This document shows, piece by piece, positions 7,653 to 15,656 of a stretch of DNA of 20,837 nucleotides. The notes under the pieces were generated by a model that saw only the letters and a program-made list of their open reading frames with translations, was not told where the DNA came from and did not search any database. How positions within the stretch are numbered: the stretch's first letter is position 1; the number at the start of each line of letters is the position of its first letter. The DNA lies in assembly GCA_964462445.1 (NCBI GenBank), contig CAYWXG010000048.1, positions 1 through 20,837 of the forward strand, read 5' to 3'. Both the position numbers and the translations under genes were made by a program. The DNA comes from JAGBWK01 sp964462445 (GTDB lineage: Bacteria > Bacteroidota > Bacteroidia > Bacteroidales > Muribaculaceae).

Positions 7653-10211
7653 ATGAAGAATTATAGTATAAAACGGTTCCTTTGGGTATGTGTTGCACTA
7701 TTAGGGGTGAGTTCTCTTTCAAGTCAAGAACTATATAAAGATATGACTCAACCAATTGAAGATAGAGCAAAAGATTTGTTGAGTAGACTGACCGTTGAAG
7801 AAAAAATATCATTGCTATATGCATCATCGCCCGGAATTGAGCGTATGAATATTGAAAAATATTATATGGGCAATGAGGCATTGCACGGAATAGTGCGCCC
7901 CGGTGAGTTTACCGTATTTCCTCAGGCAATAGGATTGGCGAGTACGTGGAATCCGGAAATGCAATATAAGATTGCAACAGTGGCTTCGGATGAAGCTCGT
8001 GCCCGTTGGAATGAACTTGAACGAGGCAAAAAGCAGACTGCGCAATTCTGCGATTTGTTGACCTTTTGGTCGCCTACTATTAATATGGCTCGTGACCCGC
8101 GTTGGGGACGTACACCGGAAACTTATGGCGAGGATCCATTCTTGACGGGTGTGCTTGGTGAGCAATTTGTTCGTGGTCTCCAAGGTAACCACCCGAGATA
8201 TTTGAAAACAGTTTCCACTCCTAAGCATTTTGCCGCTAACAATGAGGAGCATAATCGATTTGAATGTCAAACGTCAATCTCTGAAACCGATTTGCGCGAA
8301 TACTATTTTCCTGCCTATGAGCGTTGTGTCGTTAAAGGTAATGCTCAATCAATAATGACAGCATATAATGCAATCAATGGAGTGCCGTGTACGGTCAACA
8401 ATTGGTTGTTGAAAAAAGTGTTGCGTGAAGATTGGGGATTTGATGGCTATGTGGTGTCGGATTGTGGAGCCCCCGGCTTGGTGATGTGGAACCATCATTA
8501 TGCAAAGACTCCTGAAGCCGCCGCTATGATGTGTCTGCAAGCCGGACTTGATGTAGAGTGTGGCGATTATATTTATCGCACAGCACTTATCGATGCATAC
8601 AAGCAATATATGGTGACTGAGGAGCAGATAGATTCAGCTGCCTATCGCGTGTTGCGTGCGCGTATGCGTTTAGGTATGTTTGACCACCCCGACTCTGTCC
8701 CGTATAATCATCTAAGTCTGTCGATAGTAGGATGCAAGGAGCATCAAGAACTTGCTCTTGAAGCAGCTCGCCAGAGCATTGTGCTTTTGAAAAACAGCAA
8801 AAACACATTGCCTCTGAATGAGAAAAAACTTAAGAAAATTGCGGTAGTGGGAATTAATGCTGCCAATCATGAGTTTGGTGACTATTCCGGCGACCCGGTT
8901 GCTGAACCGGTATCTGTGCTTGAGGGAATACGCAATCGAGTGGGCAAAGATGTAGAAGTGCTCTACGCTCCTTGGGTGTCAAATGAAGAGGGATTTCAAT
9001 TGATTTCTGCTCTCAATTTCCCGGAAGGGCTTAAAGCTGAATATTTTGACAATATGAATTTGGAGGGAACGCCAAAGGTGCGTACCGACAAAACTATAAA
9101 CTATGAACCTGCCAACCAAGCTCCCGACCCATTCCTCCCTGTTGCTCCGATGTCGATACGCTGGACCGGCAAACTTGTTCCTAATGCAACCGGCAGTTAT
9201 GTCCTCAGCTTTACAAGCGATGATGGCGTGCGAGTGTGGCTTGATGGAGAACTTGTAATTGAGGACTGGACTACACATCCTCGTCGCGATGAAAAAGTTG
9301 TTCTTCCCCTTGAAAAAGGTCGCAGCTATGACTTGAAAGTTGAATATTATGATGGTGGTGGCGAAAGTATCGCTCGATTAAATTGGATGGTGCCAAGTGT
9401 TGGCTCAAACATAATGGAAGAAATGTATGGTGAAGCTGCCAATATCATTAAAGATGCAGATGCGGTAATTGCAGTAATGGGTATCAATCAATCTATTGAG
9501 CGTGAAGGTCAAGACCGCGTGACATTGGGACTTCCCAAGGATCAACAATTGTTCCTTCAAGAGGCTTATAAATTAAATCCTAATGTGGTATTAGTGCTTG
9601 TTGCCGGTAGCTCAATGGGAATATCATGGGAAGCAGAAAATCTGCCTGCGATTGTTGATGCATGGTATCCCGGAGAATCGGGTGGTACTGCAGTTGCCGA
9701 GGTGCTATTCGGTGATTATAATCCGGCAGGGCGCTTGCCTCTCACTTTCTATCACTCAGTGTCGGATTTGCCCGATTTCAATGACTATAATATTAAGAAT
9801 AATCGCACGTATATGTACTATACCGGACAGCCATTGTATGCGTTTGGCTACGGCTTGAGCTATACGAAATTTGATTATAGAAAACTTAATATTGCTCAAG
9901 ATGATGAAAATGTCGTAGTGACTTTCGATATTAAAAATAATGGAAAACGCGATGGCGATGAGGTGGCACAAATCTACATTCAGTTCCCCGAAATTGAAGG
10001 AGTTAAAACCCCTATTAAGCAACTTAAAGGTTTCAAACGTGTAAATATCAAAAAAGGGAAAACAGAGACAGTGACTATTACGGTTCCTAAATCTGAGTTG
10101 CGTTTATGGGACGATAATAAGAAAGAATTCTACACACCGTCGGGAACGTATAATTTCTTGGTTGGAAAGTCATCGGATAATATAGTTCTGCAATCTGCGA
10201 TTGAAATTTAA
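7653..10211 (+). CDS. GH3 beta-glycosidase with PA14 insertion, secreted
   Basis: This 852-aa exported GH3 enzyme should remove beta-linked terminal sugars (glucose, xylose or GlcNAc cannot be separated by eye). I chose ATG 7653 because it begins a signal peptide (MKNYSIKRFLWVCVALLGV); a TTG at 7602 would add 17 residues in front. Order: N-terminal barrel with MARDPRWGRTPETYGEDPFL, KHFAANNEEHNR and GYVVSDCGA (nucleophile Asp270); a PA14 domain at about 455-585 (GLKAEYFDN, SFTSDDGVRVWLDG) inserted in the second domain; EREGQDR with probable acid/base Glu618 or Glu616; and a C-terminal fibronectin-III-like domain (755-850). PA14 in GH3 enzymes shapes the active-site rim and favours short oligosaccharides. 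It follows GH29 and precedes SGNH. Confidence 0.93.
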   Translation: MKNYSIKRFLWVCVALLGVSSLSSQELYKDMTQPIEDRAKDLLSRLTVEEKISLLYASSPGIERMNIEKYYMGNEALHGIVRPGEFTVFPQAIGLASTWNPEMQYKIATVASDEARARWNELERGKKQTAQFCDLLTFWSPTINMARDPRWGRTPETYGEDPFLTGVLGEQFVRGLQGNHPRYLKTVSTPKHFAANNEEHNRFECQTSISETDLREYYFPAYERCVVKGNAQSIMTAYNAINGVPCTVNNWLLKKVLREDWGFDGYVVSDCGAPGLVMWNHHYAKTPEAAAMMCLQAGLDVECGDYIYRTALIDAYKQYMVTEEQIDSAAYRVLRARMRLGMFDHPDSVPYNHLSLSIVGCKEHQELALEAARQSIVLLKNSKNTLPLNEKKLKKIAVVGINAANHEFGDYSGDPVAEPVSVLEGIRNRVGKDVEVLYAPWVSNEEGFQLISALNFPEGLKAEYFDNMNLEGTPKVRTDKTINYEPANQAPDPFLPVAPMSIRWTGKLVPNATGSYVLSFTSDDGVRVWLDGELVIEDWTTHPRRDEKVVLPLEKGRSYDLKVEYYDGGGESIARLNWMVPSVGSNIMEEMYGEAANIIKDADAVIAVMGINQSIEREGQDRVTLGLPKDQQLFLQEAYKLNPNVVLVLVAGSSMGISWEAENLPAIVDAWYPGESGGTAVAEVLFGDYNPAGRLPLTFYHSVSDLPDFNDYNIKNNRTYMYYTGQPLYAFGYGLSYTKFDYRKLNIAQDDENVVVTFDIKNNGKRDGDEVAQIYIQFPEIEGVKTPIKQLKGFKRVNIKKGKTETVTITVPKSELRLWDDNKKEFYTPSGTYNFLVGKSSDNIVLQSAIEI

Positions 10212-10266
10212 AATGACAATTAGGTAAGTGGTTTTATTAAAGATAATTAGTAAAATTTGAATCATA

Positions 10267-10962
10267 ATGAAATTAAAAAGAATTATAGCAACTTTAGCGA
10301 TTGCATTGATGGCGATAACAGTTAATGCCGGGGAACATATTGCGCGTGAATATTATGAGTGGACTGATGTGTGGTTGCCCGGAGCGGATAGAACTGACTT
10401 GCCGCATATATTGATAATAGGCAATTCGATTGCTCGTGGCTTTACCCCCAAAGTGGAAGCTGCTTTTAACGGACGAGCCTATGTAGGTAGAATTTCTAAT
10501 TCAAAATGTTTGGGCGACCCGGCATTGCTCGATGAAATAGAATCGGTGTTGAAACATAATAATTTTGACATAATCCAATTCAACAACGGACTTCATGGCG
10601 CTGATTATACAGAGGAGGAGTATGATAAAGCGTTCCCGAAATTAATTAAACTTATACGCAAGTATCAACCTAAAGCAAAATTGATATGGGCGTCAACCAC
10701 TCCGGTGCGTTGTGGAGAAGGAATGACCGGATTTACAGAGTTTTCCGATCGCGTCAAGGTTCGCAATGAAATAGCTCTAAAACATGTAACCAAAGCCGGT
10801 GAGATTATGGTTAATGATTTGTGGGGTGTTGTCGTTGACCATCCGGAGTATTATGCCGGGGGTGATGGTACACATCCGGTAGAATTAGGTTGGGAGGCAC
10901 TCGCCGCACAAGTAATAAAAGTGCTTAATGAAGTCTTTGAGGCAAGCAACGTAGCTAATTAA
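10267..10962 (+). CDS. secreted SGNH/GDSL-family hydrolase
   Basis: A 231-aa protein with a signal peptide (cleavage about VNA-GE, residue 21) and the SGNH esterase/lipase fold. Block I is LIIGNSIARGF with nucleophile candidate Ser54; the NNGLHG block takes the place of the usual GxND motif; block V is GGDGTHPVELGW, with Asp200 and His203 completing the catalytic triad. Family members in glycan clusters are often carbohydrate esterases removing acetyl or other acyl groups, which would open decorated glycans to the GH29 and GH3 enzymes encoded upstream. The substrate is not readable from sequence. It starts 55 bases after GH3 and is followed directly by a terminator, so it is probably the last gene of that unit. 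Confidence 0.82.
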   Translation: MKLKRIIATLAIALMAITVNAGEHIAREYYEWTDVWLPGADRTDLPHILIIGNSIARGFTPKVEAAFNGRAYVGRISNSKCLGDPALLDEIESVLKHNNFDIIQFNNGLHGADYTEEEYDKAFPKLIKLIRKYQPKAKLIWASTTPVRCGEGMTGFTEFSDRVKVRNEIALKHVTKAGEIMVNDLWGVVVDHPEYYAGGDGTHPVELGWEALAAQVIKVLNEVFEASNVAN

Positions 10963-10968
10963 AGAAAA

Positions 10969-10992
10969 AAAATGGCTGATGCCATTTTTTTT
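10969..10992 (+). terminator. intrinsic terminator after the SGNH gene
   Basis: AAAATGGC 10969-10976 and GCCATTTT form a hairpin around TGAT, followed by more T up to 10992. It begins seven bases after the SGNH stop codon. The stem is short and AU-rich but the T run is good. Confidence 0.72.
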
Positions 10993-11140
10993 GTTCATGC
11001 TCATTGGGAACTTTCGTGTTAAACGCTTAAATGAAAGAGGGAGTTTGTTCGATGAATTGAAATAAAATGCCAAATTATGTAATATAAAATGAGAAATTAG
11101 TAGTAAATTGCTATTATTTTATATTTTTTATGGCAAAATG

Positions 11141-11171
11141 TTGTGTAATTAAATTTATTGACTTATCTTTG
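11141..11171 (+). promoter_or_regulatory. promoter of gdhA
   Basis: TTG at 11141-11143, a 20-base spacer, then TATCTTTG at 11164-11171. The start is expected near 11178, leaving a leader of about 67 nt before ATG 11245. I see no further recognisable element in the rest of the 10993-11244 gap. Confidence 0.8.
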
Positions 11172-11244
11172 TGGCAAGAAAGATAGAACCGGATTGCCGG
11201 TGGTTTTCAATAAGGTAAAAATTACATTATAAATTTATAGATAA

Positions 11245-12582
11245 ATGAAAGCAGCAGAAGTACTTGACGATCTACGTCGTCGTTTCCCCAATGAGCCTGA
11301 ATATTTGCAGGCAGTAGAAGAGGTACTCACAACAATCGAAGATGTTTACAACGAACACCCTGAATTCGAACGTTACAATGTAATTGAACGTTTGTGCATC
11401 CCCGATCGTATTTACTCATTCCGTGTGTCGTGGGTTGATGATAAAGGCGTTGTTCGCAACAATATGGGATATCGCGTACAACATTCAAATGCTATTGGCC
11501 CGTACAAAGGTGGTATACGTTTCCACTCTTCGGTTAACCAATCGATTTTGAAGTTCCTTGCTTTTGAACAAACTTTCAAAAACTCATTGACTACACTCGC
11601 AATGGGTGGTGGCAAGGGCGGTTCCGACTTCTCTCCTCGCGGAAAGAGCGATATGGAAGTAATGCGATTCTGCCAAGCTTTCATGACTGAGTTGTGGCGT
11701 CACATCGGTGCCGATACCGACGTTCCTGCCGGAGATATAGGTGTTGGTGGTCGTGAAGTGGGTTATATGTATGGTATGTACAAGAAAATGACTCATGAAT
11801 TTACCGGCACCTTTACAGGTAAAGGTCGTGAATTCGGTGGTTCATTAGTTCGTCCTGAAGCAACAGGCTATGGCAACGTCTACTTCCTTCTTAATATGCT
11901 CGCTACTAAGGGTATTGATATTAAGGACAAACGTGTGGCAATCTCAGGTTCAGGTAACGTAGCAACATATACGGCGAAAAAATTGTTGGAACTCGGTGCT
12001 AAAGTTGTATCGTTGAGTGACTCTGATGGTACTGTAGTAATTCCCGACGGATTGACTGAAGAACAACTCAAGTTCGTATTTGAATTGAAGAACGTATATC
12101 GTGGTCGTATCAGTGAATTTGCTGAAGAATATAAACTCCCTTATTATGCGGGACAGCGTCCTTGGACTCTCGTAAAAGCTGATATTGCGATGCCTTCGGC
12201 AACACAAAATGAACTTAATGGCGAAGAAGCTCGAGCACTTTTGGCTAATGGATGTTTCGCAGTCAGCGAAGGTGCTAACATGCCTTCTACTCCGGAAGCT
12301 ATCAAGGAATTCCTCAATGCCAAGATACTTTATGCTCCCGGTAAAGCTGCTAATGCAGGTGGTGTTTCGGTTTCAGGTCTTGAAATGGCTCAGAACTCAC
12401 AGAAACTCTCTTGGTCGGCTGAAGAGGTTGATGCTAAATTGAAATCTATCATGGCCGACATTCACAATCAATGTACTATCTACGGCAAAGAAGATGGCGA
12501 CTATGTCAACTACGTTAAGGGTGCCAATGTCGCAGGCTTCATGAAAGTGGCTCGTGCAATGATGGCTCAAGGTGTAGTATAA
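11245..12582 (+). CDS. gdhA: NADP-type glutamate dehydrogenase
   Basis: The 445-aa protein catalyses reductive amination of 2-oxoglutarate with ammonia to glutamate, the main ammonia-assimilation route in many gut Bacteroidales. It is full length for the hexameric ~450-aa class. Visible motifs are GPYKGGIRFH (85-94), AMGGGKGGSDF with active-site Lys124, VPAGDIGVGGREVGY with catalytic Asp164, and the Rossmann loop ISGSGNVATY (233-242). Assignment to the NADP-preferring biosynthetic type comes from overall similarity to bacterial GdhA and not from cofactor residues. The gene is monocistronic, with its own consensus promoter and a shared bidirectional terminator. Codon use looks optimised (many CGT, GGT and GAA codons), as expected for a highly expressed gene. 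Confidence 0.96.
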   Translation: MKAAEVLDDLRRRFPNEPEYLQAVEEVLTTIEDVYNEHPEFERYNVIERLCIPDRIYSFRVSWVDDKGVVRNNMGYRVQHSNAIGPYKGGIRFHSSVNQSILKFLAFEQTFKNSLTTLAMGGGKGGSDFSPRGKSDMEVMRFCQAFMTELWRHIGADTDVPAGDIGVGGREVGYMYGMYKKMTHEFTGTFTGKGREFGGSLVRPEATGYGNVYFLLNMLATKGIDIKDKRVAISGSGNVATYTAKKLLELGAKVVSLSDSDGTVVIPDGLTEEQLKFVFELKNVYRGRISEFAEEYKLPYYAGQRPWTLVKADIAMPSATQNELNGEEARALLANGCFAVSEGANMPSTPEAIKEFLNAKILYAPGKAANAGGVSVSGLEMAQNSQKLSWSAEEVDAKLKSIMADIHNQCTIYGKEDGDYVNYVKGANVAGFMKVARAMMAQGVV

Positions 12583-12601
12583 TATTAACTGCCGATATAA
12601 A

Positions 12602-12640
12602 AAAACAGGCGATTGTAACTAAAAAACAATCGCCTGTTTT
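12602..12640. terminator. bidirectional terminator between gdhA and the ferritin-like gene
   Basis: A 14-bp perfect stem (12602-12615 with 12627-12640; core CAGGCGATTG) encloses an A-rich loop and is flanked by A on one side and TTTT on the other. It can therefore end transcription from both convergent genes. Confidence 0.88.
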
Positions 12641-12654
12641 CGTATATATATTGA

Positions 12655-13173
12655 TTATTTGTTGGGAGACAGAGTCAATTGGCGCATAGTGCGAATATCG
12701 TCGAGATAGTCCTGCAAATCCTGCTCATGAGTGGCTTCCTCGGCAAGGATTTCTTTAGCCATTTTGTTGGTGATAAAATCTTTCCCTTCTGTTAGTTCGG
12801 CAATTTCTTGATAGCGACGCATCGCACATTCCTCGGCTATGATGATAGTTTTGAGAAAATATTCGGAGTTGAAAGCTATTGGCGTGTCGTAGACGCAACG
12901 TGCATATTTGAGCCATTCTTGTGGAGTTAGTACCGGGACGCCCCCAAGTTCAATAATGCGGTCGCACACAAGAGATGCGTGTTGCAGTTCTTCGCGAGCA
13001 TGTTCCTCAAACTCACTTTGTAAATCCACTCGTTGTGCTCCCATCACCATTTTTGCGGCAGTCCAATATTGGTAGTAGGCGAGCCATTCTTCCGATAGTG
13101 CGGCATTGAGTTGATCGAGCACTTTTGAAACATCTACTTTCCCTTTTAAAAGAGATACACTTTCTTTTCCCAT
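12655..13173 (-). CDS. ferritin-like di-iron protein (Dps/bacterioferritin-like)
   Basis: The protein (172 aa from ATG 13173) is a four-helix ferritin-like protein with an apparently complete di-iron site: Glu in SEEWLAYYQYW, Glu and His in ARECLQ-type helix EEHAREELQHAS, Glu in AEECAMRRYQE, and Glu and His in AEEATHEQDL. Such proteins oxidise and store ferrous iron and protect anaerobes from peroxide; Bacteroides Dps-like proteins carry this bacterioferritin-type site. I prefer 13173 (MGKES) to the upstream in-frame ATG at 13194, because a weak promoter-like TATAGTTG (complement of 13192-13199) would place the transcript start near 13185. It is convergent with gdhA and divergent from menA. 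The Dps-like versus bacterioferritin label remains open; no Met haem ligand was assigned. Confidence 0.85.
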   Translation of the reverse strand: MGKESVSLLKGKVDVSKVLDQLNAALSEEWLAYYQYWTAAKMVMGAQRVDLQSEFEEHAREELQHASLVCDRIIELGGVPVLTPQEWLKYARCVYDTPIAFNSEYFLKTIIIAEECAMRRYQEIAELTEGKDFITNKMAKEILAEEATHEQDLQDYLDDIRTMRQLTLSPNK

Positions 13174-13275
13174 AATCTTTAATTTTAGATACAACTATAA
13201 CACTATAAAAATTAATTGGTTCAAAAAAAGGGAAGTCGCTCCTAATTAAATGCGTGGGAATTGAGAAAAGTTTAG

Positions 13276-13283
13276 TAACTTTG
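13276..13283 (+). promoter_or_regulatory. -7 promoter element of the menA operon
   Basis: TAACTTTG matches TAnnTTTG, predicting a start near 13290. No clear -33 TTTG was found. The position lies downstream of an in-frame ATG at 13254 and 22 bases upstream of ATG 13305, so it argues for the latter as menA start. Confidence 0.55.
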
Positions 13284-13304
13284 GGGTGGAAAATATTGAA
13301 AAAT

Positions 13305-14192
13305 ATGTCGGAGCAACAAAATAAAATAAAAGTATGGGTAGAGGCCATGCGATTGCGCACACTCCCTGTGTCGAGTGCCGGAGTTATAGCTGCGATGGCG
13401 CTTGGAGAGGTGTATGGTTGCTTTAAACTATTGCCGGCTGTGCTTTGCTTGTTGTTTGCCGTTATTGCGCAAATTTCGTCGAATTTCGCAAATGAATATT
13501 TTGATTTTCGTGGAGGCCTTGATCGTCCCGGTCGTGAAGGACCTCGGCGAGGTGTCACCGAAGGGGATATTACCCCGAAGGCAATGTTGCAAGCCACAAT
13601 CTTGAGTCTTTGTATAGCTTGTGCTATTGGATGTTTGCTGATAATATGGGGTGGATGGGAATTAGTCCCTGTGGGACTCCTTATTGCGGCGGGGGTGTTT
13701 GCCTATTCAGCAGGACCTTATCCGTTATCACATCATGCTCTTGGTGAGGTTGCCGTAGTGATATTTTTCGGTATAGTGCCTGTGAATATGACCTATTACG
13801 TAATGGGTCATCATTTTGCCTCGGAAGTTCTTTTAATATCGATAGGAATTGGATTGATGGGCGCAAACATTTTGCTCGTAAATAATTATAGAGATATTGA
13901 AGATGATAGCGCAGTCGGGAAGCGCACATTGGCAACAATTTTCGGAGGAAAATTTGCAACAACACTTTATCTGTTGAATGGGTGGCTTGCGATGTTGCTT
14001 GCGACGCCATTGTTGGTCAAACTGCCGATTGTAGTGTGGATTGCTCCGGCAGTGTTTCTCGCGTGTCATATGAAGTTGTGGCTTGAAGTGTGCAATCATA
14101 CCGGTCGCGCTCTTAATAAATTACTTGGTATGACAGCATTGAATATGCTGGCTTTTGCCTTGATTTTTGCTCTTATAGTTTTTATAATATAA
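13305..14192 (+). CDS. menA: 1,4-dihydroxy-2-naphthoate polyprenyltransferase
   Basis: This integral membrane prenyltransferase (295 aa from ATG 13305) attaches the polyprenyl tail to DHNA in menaquinone synthesis. The UbiA-superfamily Asp-rich motifs are present: NEYFDFRGGLDRPGREGPRR (first motif) and NNYRDIEDDSAVGKRTLA (second motif). Most of the rest is hydrophobic, consistent with eight or nine transmembrane helices. The N-terminal VWVEAMRLRTLPVSSAGV is typical of MenA. The 13305 start (MSEQQ) is preferred over 13254 because a promoter element at 13276 lies between them. It is the first gene of a tight operon, with the ABC protein starting 10 bases after the stop. Other men genes are not in the window. 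Confidence 0.92.
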   Translation: MSEQQNKIKVWVEAMRLRTLPVSSAGVIAAMALGEVYGCFKLLPAVLCLLFAVIAQISSNFANEYFDFRGGLDRPGREGPRRGVTEGDITPKAMLQATILSLCIACAIGCLLIIWGGWELVPVGLLIAAGVFAYSAGPYPLSHHALGEVAVVIFFGIVPVNMTYYVMGHHFASEVLLISIGIGLMGANILLVNNYRDIEDDSAVGKRTLATIFGGKFATTLYLLNGWLAMLLATPLLVKLPIVVWIAPAVFLACHMKLWLEVCNHTGRALNKLLGMTALNMLAFALIFALIVFII

Positions 14193-14202
14193 ATTTCTAA
14201 GA

Positions 14203-15651
14203 ATGTCAACGCCTACATCGATAATACAGCTTAAAAGTCAGAAATTATATTATACCGGGGTTATGCTTACAAATCCCGAGATTACTGATATTCTGCAAGG
14301 TATCAATGTGGTGATAGGAGCTAATAGCGCGGGAAAATCAACTTTGGGAAATATCATAGAAAAAGGTTGGAATTTCCGAACTAATCAAATTACATCACCG
14401 AAGGATAAGCTATCGGTCAAGAAAATTGAATTCTCTGATATTCATTCACTTCCCGGGCTTAATGTTGACTACTACCAGCAGCGCTATGAGGCAACGATGA
14501 ATGATGAGGTGCCGAGCGTAGCTGAAATCCTTGGAGAAAAAATCCAACGCGCAAAATGGGGCGAACTGACGAGCTTGTTTCATCTTAATGGTGTTGAAAA
14601 TAAAAAAATTAATTATCTCTCATCGGGCGAGCTTCGAAAATTGCTTATTATTAATGCATTGATAGAGCCGGTTGATGTACTGATACTTGATAATCCTTAT
14701 ATAGGACTTGATGCCTCTTCGCGTCTAATCTTGAATGAGGCAATTGATGCGTTGAGTCTACATGGCATTACGACGATATTATTAGTGGCAAATCCCATTG
14801 ATATTCATCCTCATGCCGTTCAGGTGATTCCGATGCAAAACCTCTCAATTCTACCTCCAATAAGGAATTTCGAATCATTAAAAGCGGTTAAAGCCGCAGT
14901 GATGCATTTGTTTGATTATGCAGTAAATATGGCTGAGATACCATTGCCGCCGGCAATCGATAATGAGCCTATCGATGTTGTGATGAAGATTACAAATGGG
15001 GTAGTTAACTATGGAGGTCGACGTATTATCGACAATATAAATTGGGAAGTGAAAGATGGTCAATGTTGGGGATTGTCGGGACCCAATGGGTCGGGAAAGT
15101 CAACATTGCTTTCATTGATTTGTGCCGATAATCCTCAGGCATATTCTAATGATATTACCCTTTTCGACCGTCGTCGAGGCACCGGAGAATCTATTTGGGA
15201 TATTAAAAGACGTATTTCGTTTGTCAGCCCGGAGCAAAGTTTGCATTTTCATCCGGCTGGAGATGTTGCAACAATTGTAGCTCAAGGGCTTAATGATACG
15301 ACAGGGGTGTTCATTCCGTTGAAGCCCGGGCAGAAAGAACTTGCTGAGCAATGGTTGAAGCTACTTCACATGGAGCATTTGGCACCTCGCAGCATAGGAA
15401 CGTTGTCGGGTGGAGAAAAACAAATGGTGATGCTTGCGCGTACTTTTATAAAGCAACCGCGATTAATGATATTCGATGAGCCTCTTCATGGCCTTGACTT
15501 TGCTCGTGCTCGTGCAGCTCGTGCAATTATTAATCATTTTGCCGCAAGGTCACGAGCATCGCAGGGTAAATATCCGCTATCGTTGATTTTTGTGAGCCAT
15601 TATATGGAAGAATTGCCTGAATGTGTAACCTTTACTAAAACTCTTGGATAA
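14203..15651 (+). CDS. ModF/PhrA-like protein with two ABC ATPase domains
   Basis: The 482-aa soluble protein carries two ABC nucleotide-binding domains and no membrane segment, like E. coli ModF in length and layout. NBD1 has Walker A GANSAGKST (39-47), signature LSSGE (139-143) and Walker B VLILDN. NBD2 has Walker A GPNGSGKST, signature LSGGEKQ, Walker B LMIFDEP (Glu426) and switch His466 in FVSH. In NBD1 the catalytic Glu is Asn164 and the switch-region His is also replaced (LLVANPID), so NBD1 probably binds ATP without hydrolysing it well. The ModF function is not well defined (a molybdate link is suggested by name and operon in E. coli); no transporter permease or molybdate gene is nearby here. 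It lies between menA and recF with gaps of 10 and 5 bases. Confidence 0.8.
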   Translation: MSTPTSIIQLKSQKLYYTGVMLTNPEITDILQGINVVIGANSAGKSTLGNIIEKGWNFRTNQITSPKDKLSVKKIEFSDIHSLPGLNVDYYQQRYEATMNDEVPSVAEILGEKIQRAKWGELTSLFHLNGVENKKINYLSSGELRKLLIINALIEPVDVLILDNPYIGLDASSRLILNEAIDALSLHGITTILLVANPIDIHPHAVQVIPMQNLSILPPIRNFESLKAVKAAVMHLFDYAVNMAEIPLPPAIDNEPIDVVMKITNGVVNYGGRRIIDNINWEVKDGQCWGLSGPNGSGKSTLLSLICADNPQAYSNDITLFDRRRGTGESIWDIKRRISFVSPEQSLHFHPAGDVATIVAQGLNDTTGVFIPLKPGQKELAEQWLKLLHMEHLAPRSIGTLSGGEKQMVMLARTFIKQPRLMIFDEPLHGLDFARARAARAIINHFAARSRASQGKYPLSLIFVSHYMEELPECVTFTKTLG

Positions 15652-15656
15652 AAATC

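Noticed and set aside
13013..13597. 194-codon minus-strand ORF spanning the ferritin-menA gap
   Set aside because: It overlaps the 5' ends of both genes out of frame, and its content (PRRGPSRPGRSRPPR) is the antisense of the MenA Asp-rich motif region.
14203..15651. ABC-F or antibiotic-resistance role for the double ABC protein
   Set aside because: It lacks the long charged ABC-F linker and the LSGGE pair spacing of that class; layout and length fit ModF/PhrA better.
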